Shown in pieces: positions 17,144 through 25,666 of a stretch of 42,603 nucleotides of DNA. The notes beneath the pieces were generated by a model. That model was not told where the DNA came from. It saw nothing but the letters and a program-made list of their open reading frames with translations, and searched no databases. Source of the stretch: Spirochaetota bacterium. Lineage in GTDB: Bacteria > Spirochaetota > UBA4802 > UBA5550. Within the stretch, counting starts at the first letter, position 1. Each line of letters opens with the position of its first letter. The stretch spans positions 1 to 42,603 of the forward strand of contig JAFGJK010000155.1 in the NCBI GenBank assembly GCA_016929135.1, given 5' to 3'. The translations under genes and the position numbers were made by a program.

Positions 17144-18709
17144 CTACGTATCGATCTCGCCATCGTCGGTCCTCTTGAACCCGATTGTGAATACTGCACC
17201 GCCATTATTGGAGTATTCTATTGTCCCCCCCAGCTCCTCCACCAGAATAGAGACCAGGAGCATTCCGAATGAATCGTTTTTCCCGAGGGTGAAATTGCCG
17301 GGCAGTCCGATGCCGTTGTCACGAACGGTCAGGGTGTGTACATTGTCATTATCCAGTGTCATCGATATCCCTATCTCGCCTTTTTTCCCGGAGGGGAACG
17401 CGTGTTTCAGCGCATTCGTCAGCAACTCGTTGATGATCATGCCCAATGGGATGGCGGTGGTGATGCTGACCGTCTGGTCCGCCGCCTCGATTCTTACGGC
17501 AATCTGGTCAGAATCGGTGCCGAACGCGTGGAATAGTGAGTTTACCAGTGTCTGCAGATACTCGCTGAAATCTATCCTGGAGAAGCTTTGCGATCTATAC
17601 AACATGTCATGGACGATGGCCATGGAACGTATCCGGTTCTGCAGGTCCATTGAAATGCCGATGACCTCGCCCGCCGTCATCGTCTCGTTCTCGGTCTGCA
17701 GCTGCAGGTTTATCATGCTGCTAATCACCTGCATGTTGTTCTTCACCCGATGATGTATCTCTTTTATGAGCGTGTTCTTCTCCTGCAGCGCCGCGATCAG
17801 TGTTCGCTCATTGTTCTTCCGTTCGGTGATGTCTCGCAGGACCATGCTGGTCTTGAGGTTGCCGTCGGAATCCCTGAACATGGCCGATGATACCTCGCAG
17901 GGGAAGCGACTGCCGTCGCTGCGGAGAAGAGTGAGCTCGCCGGTGAAACGGCCCGTACGGTCTCGCTCCGTCAGCGCCTCGTGCAGCGCCGTGTCATTCT
18001 GATCGACCACGCCGTTCCTGCCGATGCGAATTATCTCCTCCTCCGTTCTCCCGAAGATTCGGCACGCCTCGGGGTTGGCGCTCAGTATGCTTCCGTTCGG
18101 CTCTGTCAGGAGCACGCCGTCCATGCTGTTTTCAAACAGGGAGCGGTAGCGCTGTTCGCTCTCCCACAGGGCCTTCTCTGCCCTGTCCCGGGCCAGCATC
18201 TCGGATTCCAGGTCGCGGTTCGCCTTTTCCAGCACGAGCATCTTGTGCTCCAGTTTGCGGATCAGCGCCTCGTTGTAGTTCTTTAGAATAGTCTCGTCTC
18301 CGGCCCTCGGTTTTTTCGGGACCGACAGCTTCCCCTGCTCGCTCAATACAAGTACATCCTCGACTCTTTTAAGAAAATCCTCCGGCTCTGTTGGCTTGAT
18401 AATGAAGGCATCGGCCCCCATGTCGATGGCAAGCTGTTCGTCGAGCGGGTCCGTGTACGTGGCGGTATAGAATATGAAGGGGATCCGTAACAGCCTCCTG
18501 TCGGATTTCCATATGCGGCAGAGCGTAAAGCCGTCGATAACCGGCATGAGTATGTCCGTTATGATGAGGTCGGGGAGAACGGCAAGGGCCGACACGAGGG
18601 CCTCGCTGCCGTTGGCGGCCTGCTCCACCGAGTATCCGTGCCCCTCCAGGAGGGCACGGAGAAGATAGAGGTTCTCCTCGATGTCGTCGGCGACCAGTAT
18701 CCTTTTCAT
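17144..18709 (-). CDS. Hybrid REC-PAS-HisKA_2 sensor histidine kinase
   Basis: 521 aa. The N-terminal receiver (~1-122) has D8/D9, phospho-acceptor D52 and K105. A coiled coil (~135-185) leads to one PAS domain (~185-305, ending VLRDITERK). The kinase core is of the HisKA_2 type, with EIHHRVKNNMQVISSMINLQ (His 319/320), the N box NELLTNALKHAF and DNGIGLPG. It should accept phosphate on its own receiver, probably from the MASE1 kinase encoded two genes upstream, and pass it on. Its ATG overlaps the TGA of the preceding receiver gene (ATGA), so translation is coupled. It is the last gene of the operon. Confidence 0.93.
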   Translation of the reverse strand: MKRILVADDIEENLYLLRALLEGHGYSVEQAANGSEALVSALAVLPDLIITDILMPVIDGFTLCRIWKSDRRLLRIPFIFYTATYTDPLDEQLAIDMGADAFIIKPTEPEDFLKRVEDVLVLSEQGKLSVPKKPRAGDETILKNYNEALIRKLEHKMLVLEKANRDLESEMLARDRAEKALWESEQRYRSLFENSMDGVLLTEPNGSILSANPEACRIFGRTEEEIIRIGRNGVVDQNDTALHEALTERDRTGRFTGELTLLRSDGSRFPCEVSSAMFRDSDGNLKTSMVLRDITERKNNERTLIAALQEKNTLIKEIHHRVKNNMQVISSMINLQLQTENETMTAGEVIGISMDLQNRIRSMAIVHDMLYRSQSFSRIDFSEYLQTLVNSLFHAFGTDSDQIAVRIEAADQTVSITTAIPLGMIINELLTNALKHAFPSGKKGEIGISMTLDNDNVHTLTVRDNGIGLPGNFTLGKNDSFGMLLVSILVEELGGTIEYSNNGGAVFTIGFKRTDDGEIDT

Positions 18710-19092
18710 GGCGTTCCCTTCTGCTGCGGCGCAATGAAGCGTTCTATCTCCGACACAAAGGTTTCGGGATTTATCGGCTTCTCGATGTATCCGTTGCAGC
18801 CGGAGGCCAGGGCCTTTTCCCGATCTCCCACCATGGCGTAGGAGGTGACCGCTATGATGGGGACATCCCCGGTTTCAGGATTTCCGCGAAGCGCCGCGGC
18901 CACGGCATAGCCGTCCATACCCGGAAGCTGTATGTCCAGGAGGACCAGATCGAACCGCTCCTTCGCCGCACAATCTATCCCCGCCTTCCCGTCAACGGCC
19001 TCCGTTACGGCATAGCCCCGCCGATTCAGCAGAAAAGTGGCGAGGTAGCGGTTCTGCTCGTTGTCTTCAATGAGAAGAATCTTCCCATTCAC
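18706..19092 (-). CDS. Single-domain response regulator (receiver only)
   Basis: 128 aa, starting at a GTG at 19092 that lies inside the 3' end of the MASE1 kinase gene; a longer open frame to 19362 is antisense-like and unconvincing. Complete receiver: E9/D10, D53 in LVLLDIQLPGMDG, T/S in AVTSYA and K in GYIEKPIN. There is no output domain, so it works by protein contact or as a phosphate shuttle. It overlaps the upstream gene by 26 nt and the downstream hybrid kinase by ATGA. The three probably form one phosphorelay. Confidence 0.9.
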   Translation of the reverse strand: MNGKILLIEDNEQNRYLATFLLNRRGYAVTEAVDGKAGIDCAAKERFDLVLLDIQLPGMDGYAVAAALRGNPETGDVPIIAVTSYAMVGDREKALASGCNGYIEKPINPETFVSEIERFIAPQQKGTP

Positions 19093-22000
19093 GTCCTTCG
19101 GCTCCCAGCGCGGGAAGCGTAAAGGTAAAGACGCTTCCGCGCCCCCATTCGCTCTCCGCGGTGATTTCTCCCCCCATGAGATCCGCCAGTTTCCTGCAAA
19201 TGGCCAGTCCCAGCCCCGTCCCCTCGCTCTTGCGCGTGATGCCGGTATCGATCTGCCGGAAGGGGAGAAAGAGATCATCCATGTCTTCCGGGCGGATGCC
19301 GATACCGGTATCGGCGACGCGGAACCGCACGGCGCCGCCGCCATGATTCTGGATCGCCTCAACGGAGACCGCCACCTCGCCGCTCTCGGTGAATTTTACG
19401 GCGTTGCCGACAAGGTTCAGCAGCACCTGTTCCACGCGCCGCATGTCCCCCACAGCCTCACCGATATCTGACCCCACCGACAGCGTAAAGGCAAGCCCTT
19501 TTTTATCCGCCATGGGCCTCATGGCGGCCACGGCCTTTTCAACTACGGCGCGCACGTCGAAGTGATCGATATGCACCTTGAGCTGCCCCGCCTCGATCTT
19601 GGAAATATCGAGCACGTCGTTGATAAGGGACAGCAGGTGCTGGGCGCTGGAACGAACCATCCCCAGCTGTTTCCCCTGTTCCTCGTTGAGGGGGCCGGCC
19701 AGGCCCTGGAGAATGATTCCGGTAAAGCCTATGATCGAATTGAGGGGAGTACGAAGCTCGTGGGACATGGTTGCCAGAAAGGCAGATTTGATGCGGTCTG
19801 CCGCCTCTGCCTGCTCCTTGGCCACGGCGAGCTCGGCAGTGCGCGCCGCCACCCGTTGCTCCAGCCCGGCGTTGAGCGCCCGGATCGCCTCCTCCGCCCG
19901 TTTAAGCTCGGTGACGTCCGTGCCCACGCTCAGGATCTCGGACACCCGTCCTTGCTCGTCCCACGCGATCTTGTTGGTCCATGCTATCCAGACGCGCTCC
20001 CCGTCGCGGCGCATGTTCTCGTTGACGTTTTTCTCAAAGACAACGGGGTCCGCGCATATACTGTCCATCAGCTTCCTCAGGTCCTGCCCATGGCTGTCGG
20101 TCGCGGGGACGATGGTGCCCATGACATGGCGGCCGATAATCTCCTCCGCGGAGTAGCCGAAGAAGCGCTGCCCGAATTCGTTGAGGAAGGTTATTCGACC
20201 CTCATGGCTCCAGCGCAGTATGATGCTGTTCGCGTGCTCCACCAGCTCGCGGTACTTCCGCTCGCTTTCGTACAGCGCCCTCTCTGCTTCTTTGCGCTCG
20301 GTAATGTCGTGGATGATGGCCACCGTGCCGGCGGACAGGTCGTCCTGCCGCATGGGGGCGGCGGTCATGATGACATCGCGGAACGCCCCGTCTTTCCTGC
20401 GCAGCCTGGTCTCGATGGTAATTATCCCATTGGCCTGCAGACCGGAATAGAGCTCCCGTCCCACGCGGGCCCACTCCTCGTCGCTCTCATAGAGCATCCT
20501 GGTGTTTTCGTTGGTGATGGTATCCTCGGGGTAGCCGAATTTCTCGCACCAGTACTGGTTTGTGCTTTTGTACACCCGGTCCTTCATGATGAAGATGCCC
20601 ACCGGCGCCGCCCTGAAGACGCTGCTGATGGTCGCCTCGCTCCGGCGCAGGGCCTCCTCGGCCCGCTTCCGTTCGGTGACGTCGCGCACGACGGCCTGGA
20701 GAAGGATCTGCCCATGGAGGTCCATGCTGTTCAGGCTCACCTCTGCTGAAAAGGCCGTACCGTCACGCCGGCAGTGCTCCCATTCAAAGAACTGCGGGCC
20801 CTCCGCCAGGGCGAGGTTGATCATCTCCAGTGACCCCTCGCGGGAATCGCGCCCGTCAGGCTGCAGGGCAGGCGAGAAGGCGGAGGGTGACGAGCCCACG
20901 ATGTCGCTCCTGCTGCAGCCGAACATCGAAAGCGCCCGGGCGTTGCAGTCGATGAAGCGGTCGCGGTTCATCAGCAGGATCGCGTCGTTGGCGGTCTCGA
21001 AGAGCGTGCGGTGCAGTACCTCGCTTTCGCTCAGCGCCTGCTCGACATGCTTCTGCTCAGTCACGTCCCGGATGACCTCGATGGCGCCGTTGCGCCGCCC
21101 CTCCTGATCGAACAGGGGCGCGGCGATTCCCCAGAGATGGGCGCCCTGGCCTCCCCTCAGGCGGGGGATGAAGGATTCGGCCAGGAGCAGGTCGCCGGTC
21201 CGTTTCACGTATTTGTACTGCGCCTCGATCTCCGGCGAGGGAAGGTCCAGCAGGTCGATGAGAATGGGCCTCCGGTCGCCGAAAAATGGTACGGCGTAGA
21301 GGTTGTCCCCCTGCCCCAGCATGTCCTTTTTCGATACGCCGGTAAGCGTCTCGATGGCCTTGTTCCATGCGATGATTTTCTTATCTCCGTCGATGGCGAA
21401 GGTGGCATCGGGCAGGAACTCAATGATATCATACAGCTCCTTCTGGACCGCCGACCGCAGCTCCTCCGATTTTCCCCGCTCATAGGTAAGCACCGAGATG
21501 CAGAGAGTGACCACGGCGACGACGCCGATAAAGGACTGAAGATACAGGAGCGATTCGTTGAATGAAAAGTCCGACAGGGGGCCGTACCCCATGATGACGC
21601 TCGCCACAGCGATGGCCGACACGATGAAACCGGCGGCGGCCGCCTCAAGCCGTCCGTAGCGGAAGGCTATCCATATCAGAATCGGGATAACCAGGAATTC
21701 CAGATGATGGCTTTTCCAGAATATAACGGTCGTTGAAAGGGCAAGGGCGATGAAAACGGCAAGGGCTTCGATCTGCACCCTCCCGCGGAGCTTCGCCCGC
21801 ATCCTCTTCTTTGCCATGACGATGAAGGGAGTGGTTATGATAATACCCACGGCGTCACCGAGCCACCAGGTGATCCACATCGAGGGCATCTGCGCCCAGC
21901 ATGCGGTAATGGAGCAGAAGCTGAGCACCCCCATCGTCGCGCTCACCGTCGTTGCGGCGAGGCATCCGAAAAAGATGAACTTGAAAAGGTCTCTGATTTT

Positions 22001-22378
22001 TTCAAAGGAATTGACGGAACCGGTGAACCGCCTGATAAGATACACACCCACCATACCTTCAAGCATGTTCCCGGCGGCCGTAACGAGGGAGGCGGTGATA
22101 TAGTAGGCGGGAGCGGCCCCGACGCCGCTCAGCAAGAGGATATTGGCGAAAAAGGCGCCCACAAAAACCGCGGGACCCGCGCGGCAGCCCCAGATCAGAT
22201 ATGCTGCCAGGGCGATCCCGGAGGGGGGCCAGACCGGCGTCGCATTGGTGGTCCCCAGGGCGAGCAGCAATGAGAGCCTGGCTGTAACAAAATAGATACC
22301 GGCGACAGCAATCAACTGTACCGCTGAAGCTACCGGCTTTACAAAAGGCGAGTTCCTGTTCCCTTCAGAATCTGGCAT
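19067..22378 (-). CDS. Membrane sensor histidine kinase: MASE1-PAS(x4)-HisKA-HATPase
   Basis: 1103 aa from the ATG at 22378; a TTG four codons earlier (22390) is possible. The N-terminus (~15-300) is a MASE1-type integral membrane sensor with about eight hydrophobic segments (ATPVWPPSGIALAAYL is typical). Four PAS domains follow (~315-440, 450-570, 580-695, 700-820), then a coiled coil and HisKA with SHELRTPLNSIIGFTG (His 873). The HATPase_c domain has N box NLVGNAVKFTE, DTGIGI and GTGLGL. There is no attached receiver; the separate receiver starts before this gene ends, suggesting a split hybrid kinase. The MASE1 ligand is unknown. A TTGATG/TATAGT promoter lies immediately upstream. Confidence 0.93.
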   Translation of the reverse strand: MPDSEGNRNSPFVKPVASAVQLIAVAGIYFVTARLSLLLALGTTNATPVWPPSGIALAAYLIWGCRAGPAVFVGAFFANILLLSGVGAAPAYYITASLVTAAGNMLEGMVGVYLIRRFTGSVNSFEKIRDLFKFIFFGCLAATTVSATMGVLSFCSITACWAQMPSMWITWWLGDAVGIIITTPFIVMAKKRMRAKLRGRVQIEALAVFIALALSTTVIFWKSHHLEFLVIPILIWIAFRYGRLEAAAAGFIVSAIAVASVIMGYGPLSDFSFNESLLYLQSFIGVVAVVTLCISVLTYERGKSEELRSAVQKELYDIIEFLPDATFAIDGDKKIIAWNKAIETLTGVSKKDMLGQGDNLYAVPFFGDRRPILIDLLDLPSPEIEAQYKYVKRTGDLLLAESFIPRLRGGQGAHLWGIAAPLFDQEGRRNGAIEVIRDVTEQKHVEQALSESEVLHRTLFETANDAILLMNRDRFIDCNARALSMFGCSRSDIVGSSPSAFSPALQPDGRDSREGSLEMINLALAEGPQFFEWEHCRRDGTAFSAEVSLNSMDLHGQILLQAVVRDVTERKRAEEALRRSEATISSVFRAAPVGIFIMKDRVYKSTNQYWCEKFGYPEDTITNENTRMLYESDEEWARVGRELYSGLQANGIITIETRLRRKDGAFRDVIMTAAPMRQDDLSAGTVAIIHDITERKEAERALYESERKYRELVEHANSIILRWSHEGRITFLNEFGQRFFGYSAEEIIGRHVMGTIVPATDSHGQDLRKLMDSICADPVVFEKNVNENMRRDGERVWIAWTNKIAWDEQGRVSEILSVGTDVTELKRAEEAIRALNAGLEQRVAARTAELAVAKEQAEAADRIKSAFLATMSHELRTPLNSIIGFTGIILQGLAGPLNEEQGKQLGMVRSSAQHLLSLINDVLDISKIEAGQLKVHIDHFDVRAVVEKAVAAMRPMADKKGLAFTLSVGSDIGEAVGDMRRVEQVLLNLVGNAVKFTESGEVAVSVEAIQNHGGGAVRFRVADTGIGIRPEDMDDLFLPFRQIDTGITRKSEGTGLGLAICRKLADLMGGEITAESEWGRGSVFTFTLPALGAEGREWEDSSH

Positions 22379-22390
22379 AGTGTCGTGCAA

Positions 22391-22795
22391 TTATGGTACT
22401 ATAAAACTCATTCGTTTCCCATCAAAATACCCGCTGCCGATCGATTCCCTATCCTTCCTCTCGACGATTATCATCCAGCACGTTGCAGCCCGCGCTAATC
22501 CTGTTAGTCGCACACCATGGATGCGGCGTGTCCTCCGCGCCGTTCCATTCCCCGGCATGCATCTAGAGATTGTCATGCCGAGTCAATAATTGCAATGATT
22601 TTTTATCGGAGGGAGCGGCTATGGAAACCGCACGAGCCTGGCGGACAGACTCGCTTCAGGGCATCGCCATCTCATGAGGTCATACGCCCTCTGCGCTTTC
22701 ACAATACCGCGAGCAGATATCCACACCGTGATGGGCCCGCATGCCGCCGTCGCTGCAACGGAGAGATGGCCAGAACGATGCCGGCGGCTCCCCTC
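22391..22795. other. Intergenic region, about 400 bp
   Basis: Apart from the promoter of the MASE1 kinase (22398-22425) no feature is supported. The open frames here have no ribosome sites and no recognisable protein character. The region separates the kinase start from the 3' end of the lipoprotein gene, both on the minus strand. Confidence 0.5.
22398..22425 (-). promoter_or_regulatory. Candidate promoter of the MASE1 kinase operon
   Basis: On the minus strand: TTGATG (22425-22420), 16-bp spacer, TATAGT (22403-22398). The predicted start near 22391 leaves only ~13 nt before the ATG at 22378, and would make the upstream TTG essentially leaderless. Confidence 0.4.
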
Positions 22796-23177
22796 TCAGA
22801 AGTACACCTTGCCCAGTGTGGCGACCTGCGACGAAACCGTGAAACTGGTGCCGGCTGCCCCCCCCGAAACGGAAGAGACGCCGGCAGCGGTGATGGACTC
22901 CGCGGCACCGGGGCCGGCCTGCACGGTGTTGGCTGAAAAGTCGACAGTGATCGTGCTGCTGACGGTCATATTCTCCACCAGGTCCGTTGAGTCGTAGGTG
23001 GCGGCGGTGTCCCCCACGGAGACCTCATAGGGCGAGGTGTCGATCGTGGCTGAGTCCGCGCAGGGCACCTCGCTGGATGAGGAGCTTATTCCGCCAGGGA
23101 ACACACTGCTGCCGCCGGAGCTGCCGCCGCAGGCGGAGCAGAAAATAATGGCCGCCAGTATGATCAAAAAATATCAT
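22796..23177 (-). CDS. Small Ser/Gly-rich lipoprotein with a possible homopolymer frameshift at its start
   Basis: The readable frame begins at a TTG (23167): a hydrophobic stretch, lipobox CSAC followed by GGSSGGSS, then ~100 residues rich in Ser, Thr, Val and Ala, probably all-beta and surface exposed. No known domain. The best initiation signal, GGAGG plus ATG at 23177, is out of frame by one base. If the run of six A (23166-23171, six T on the coding strand) were five, the protein would begin MIFLIILAAIIFCSAC, a normal lipoprotein signal. So either the TTG is used, the tract varies in length, or the sequence has an error. Function unknown. Confidence 0.6.
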
Positions 23178-23707
23178 TCCATGTATCCTCCAGATACAGT
23201 ATTCAATGCCATTCCCGGCTCGACACGACCAATTTTGGGCGCCATTCCCGGTGCGGCCGGTGTTTCATACAACGCCCCCGGCGCGCCCCCTTTTCATGAG
23301 ACGGTTCCGCGGCCCCGGCCGTTCCCATGATAAGAGTGGATTTTCGGACCGGAGGTTACCATCGCGCCGTTTCGATCGTGAATGGGAACGCCGGCGTATC
23401 GGCCCAATGCGCCGTATATTTACACATTTTTACAATTCCGGGGACTCCGAATCGCCTTCATCCCTCTCGTATCGCGGGGTATACCGCTCCCGCGGCACGA
23501 CGGTGCAGTGAATTTTCGAAATTTTCGCGTTAGTGGAAATTTGTCGACGTCAAACCGGCAGGCGGAACAATAAAACACGGGAATTGTAAATTCGTGTAAC
23601 AGCAGGCGGGAATCGAGGCGCCCGCGGCAATCAGGAGCGGACGACAGCCCGCGTCTTTACAGCCGGAAGGCCGGCTGCAGGGCGCAGCGGCCTTCCGGCA
23701 TATCAAA
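23178..23707. other. Intergenic region, about 530 bp
   Basis: No supported gene. It holds the upstream region of the lipoprotein, a direct repeat of ATTTTCG near 23512-23527, and the large hairpin described separately at 23662-23699. Several short open frames overlap here but none has a ribosome site or protein-like composition. Confidence 0.5.
23662..23699. terminator. Long GC hairpin downstream of the J-domain gene
   Basis: GCCGGAAGGCCG (23662-23673) is the exact reverse complement of CGGCCTTCCGGC (23688-23699); inner GCTGC/GCAGC can extend the stem with a one-base bulge. It begins 9 nt past the stop of the minus-strand J-domain gene. There is no U tract (TGTAAAGACG follows on that strand), so it is terminator-like but not a classic intrinsic terminator. 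Confidence 0.5.
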
Positions 23708-24508
23708 TCAGCGCCCCAGCAGGCCGAGGGTATCACCGGAATAGCATTGTCGCGTATATGTATATCTGGCCATCTCCATCATGCCATGATCGATCACCCG
23801 GCGCACCATTCCCAGATTATGATACGACAGCATCTGTGCCTCGATAACGGTATCGTTCAACGTAACATCATAGGGACTGATCGCCTCATTCAGCCTCTGC
23901 GGCGTAATGGTCGTACCGAACCTCGCCATCCTTTTCCTGATGTCGTTATAATAGTCATGGATATCCACGTAGGGCCTGTGCGAATCGTTCTGCATGCTGC
24001 CCGACAGGCTGTAGACATTGAAGCTTGCGACGATTCTGCGGGAATCATAGAAATAGTCCTTGTGCCCCGCCGGATGCAGTATCCAGATATCAATGAAATG
24101 CAGGATCTCGATGATCGCGATATGTATTTTTGAAACGAGGGCATCGGAAAGCGTATCAAGAATTTTGAATATGTCCTCAATCTCCCACAACACGTAATTC
24201 AGCTGGATATTGATCTGATCAACGATTTCCCTTTTCTGTATGCCGCCGGCGGCGGCACCGGACCGCTTCCTCAGCCTATACACGCTGCTGTTCCTCAGAA
24301 AGATATCGTATTCTCTTCGCCGATCATCATCAATAAGGACATGGTAGGCGTTGCTGATCAACTGAAAGACGCTCTTGGATTCGTCGGAGTTGTTGTTCAT
24401 ATCGGGATGCCAGGTCTTGGCGAGATGCCTGAAACTCGATTTTATCTCATCCGGCGAGGCGCTCTCCGGCACATCCAGTATGTCGTACAGTGTTTTATGC
24501 TCCACCAT
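23708..24508 (-). CDS. J-domain (DnaJ-like) co-chaperone protein
   Basis: 266 aa from the ATG at 24508 (GGAGGG 5 nt upstream); the frame is open upstream but without protein character. Residues 4-70 are a J-domain: TLYDILDVPESASPDEIK, FRHLAKTWHPDMNN with the HPD motif, and DDDRRREYD. The remaining ~190 residues are unlike DnaJ zinc or substrate domains: an amphipathic, Ile/Tyr-rich helical region with no clear membrane segment. It should recruit DnaK to a specific client, but neither dnaK nor grpE is near. The C-terminal part is not recognised. Confidence 0.85.
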   Translation of the reverse strand: MVEHKTLYDILDVPESASPDEIKSSFRHLAKTWHPDMNNNSDESKSVFQLISNAYHVLIDDDRRREYDIFLRNSSVYRLRKRSGAAAGGIQKREIVDQINIQLNYVLWEIEDIFKILDTLSDALVSKIHIAIIEILHFIDIWILHPAGHKDYFYDSRRIVASFNVYSLSGSMQNDSHRPYVDIHDYYNDIRKRMARFGTTITPQRLNEAISPYDVTLNDTVIEAQMLSYHNLGMVRRVIDHGMMEMARYTYTRQCYSGDTLGLLGR

Positions 24509-24949
24509 GCGGACCCTCCATGCCCACGTATTTACGGGTTGAAGGCAGCGCACCGGCGTACGCACCGCCGGCCCGGAGGGCCGATCCGCCGAAGGCCGTC
24601 GCCGCGATATCATAAAGCGATATACAGGGAGGCACTCGTGTCAAGCGCATTTACGCCGTCCCGCCGGAGGGCCGCTCTTCACTCCGATCGGGGAGCCCAG
24701 CGCGTACGCCGGCGTGGGCGCGATGCCGGGCCTGATCAGTACGAATACATTTTAAACTTATGAAATGGACGCATCCCGTGAAAAGGCAGAAATTGATGCA
24801 TATCGACGATCTGTTTCCAAGGTATTACATTGAATGTACCAAAATGTTCAGACCGGTAGATAGCACAGCAGCTCGATGCGACACGATGCCGGTATATATG
24901 CCGGGAAGAGCATCATAATCGCCAGATATGCGCAAGGGAGGGGGACGGT
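24509..24949. other. Divergent intergenic region, about 440 bp
   Basis: No gene is supported. It contains an AT-rich part from ~24740 and the palindrome TACATTGAATGTA at 24826-24838. GC content falls from left to right, matching the AT-richer genes that follow. Confidence 0.5.
24826..24838. promoter_or_regulatory. Palindrome, possible operator
   Basis: TACATT-G-AATGTA is a perfect 6-1-6 inverted repeat, about 110 bp upstream of the membrane-protein start at 24950. The size and form suit a dimeric repressor site. No regulator gene is adjacent and no second copy was noticed. Confidence 0.3.
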
Positions 24950-25480
24950 ATGCACAACAAAACCATACAGCGGGTATCAATTATAAACCAGGATGCCAGT
25001 CCGATCATAAAGATAAAAAGACAGCATGCCGTGTATATCCTGAAATCCGGAGCGGCCGGCTTCGCGCTGGGCATAACATTCTCGCTTTTTATCGGCCTGC
25101 TCGTCTCGATGGTGGTTTTAAAGTCCCTGCTGAAAATGGATACTGATCTTTCGGTCATAGTCATGTTTGCAATTATGCTGCTGGGAGGATTCATAGTGGC
25201 ATACAGATTTATAAAATCCGAAAAGGATTTGTCGCCCTTCTACTTCCAAGTTGAAGGCGATTGGTATACGCTCTGGTGGCACAACAAGGAAAAACAGGCC
25301 AGAAAGGGGAAACATGCCAATCTCCATATCCAGATAACAATGCTGGAGGATAAAACCAGTAATTATCTCAGACTCACCAGCAAGGACAAGACCGTGTACG
25401 AGACAGAGCATCTCACATCAGAGGATATCGCCCAGATCCGCGGCTATTTAAAAAAACGCAACGTAACGATGCCTCAATAG
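24950..25480 (+). CDS. Small membrane protein of unknown function
   Basis: 176 aa; ATG preceded by GGGAGGGGG. Residues ~1-30 are polar, two transmembrane helices follow (~35-62 and ~68-90, separated by MDTDLS), then a ~85-residue soluble C-terminal domain with YFQVEGDWYTLWWHNKEK and a charged tail. The topology implies both termini on the same side, probably the cytoplasm. No family recognised. It has lower GC than the flanking kinase genes and stands alone, divergent from the J-domain gene and convergent with the next gene. Confidence 0.7.
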   Translation: MHNKTIQRVSIINQDASPIIKIKRQHAVYILKSGAAGFALGITFSLFIGLLVSMVVLKSLLKMDTDLSVIVMFAIMLLGGFIVAYRFIKSEKDLSPFYFQVEGDWYTLWWHNKEKQARKGKHANLHIQITMLEDKTSNYLRLTSKDKTVYETEHLTSEDIAQIRGYLKKRNVTMPQ

Positions 25481-25626
25481 ATAATCAAATTTTGAATACA
25501 CAGAGAGAAAAAATACTGCTATTTCCCACAATGGGCGGTCACGGCATCGTCACAGAGAAGGTTTTGCAGCCAATTAGATTGCAATTGGTACACATTCGAT
25601 CATTATCTCCCAAATCGCTCTTTTCA

Positions 25627-25666
25627 TTAAAAAGAACGGACCGCCCGTACTCGTGACGGGCGGTCC
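25627..25666 (-). terminator. Intrinsic terminator overlapping the 3' end of the DUF1566 gene
   Basis: On the minus strand GGACCGCCCGT (25666-25656) pairs perfectly with ACGGGCGGTCC (25648-25638) over a 7-nt loop and is followed by GTTCTTTTTAA. The 11-bp stem encodes the last residues and the stop TAA is part of the U tract. Confidence 0.85.
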
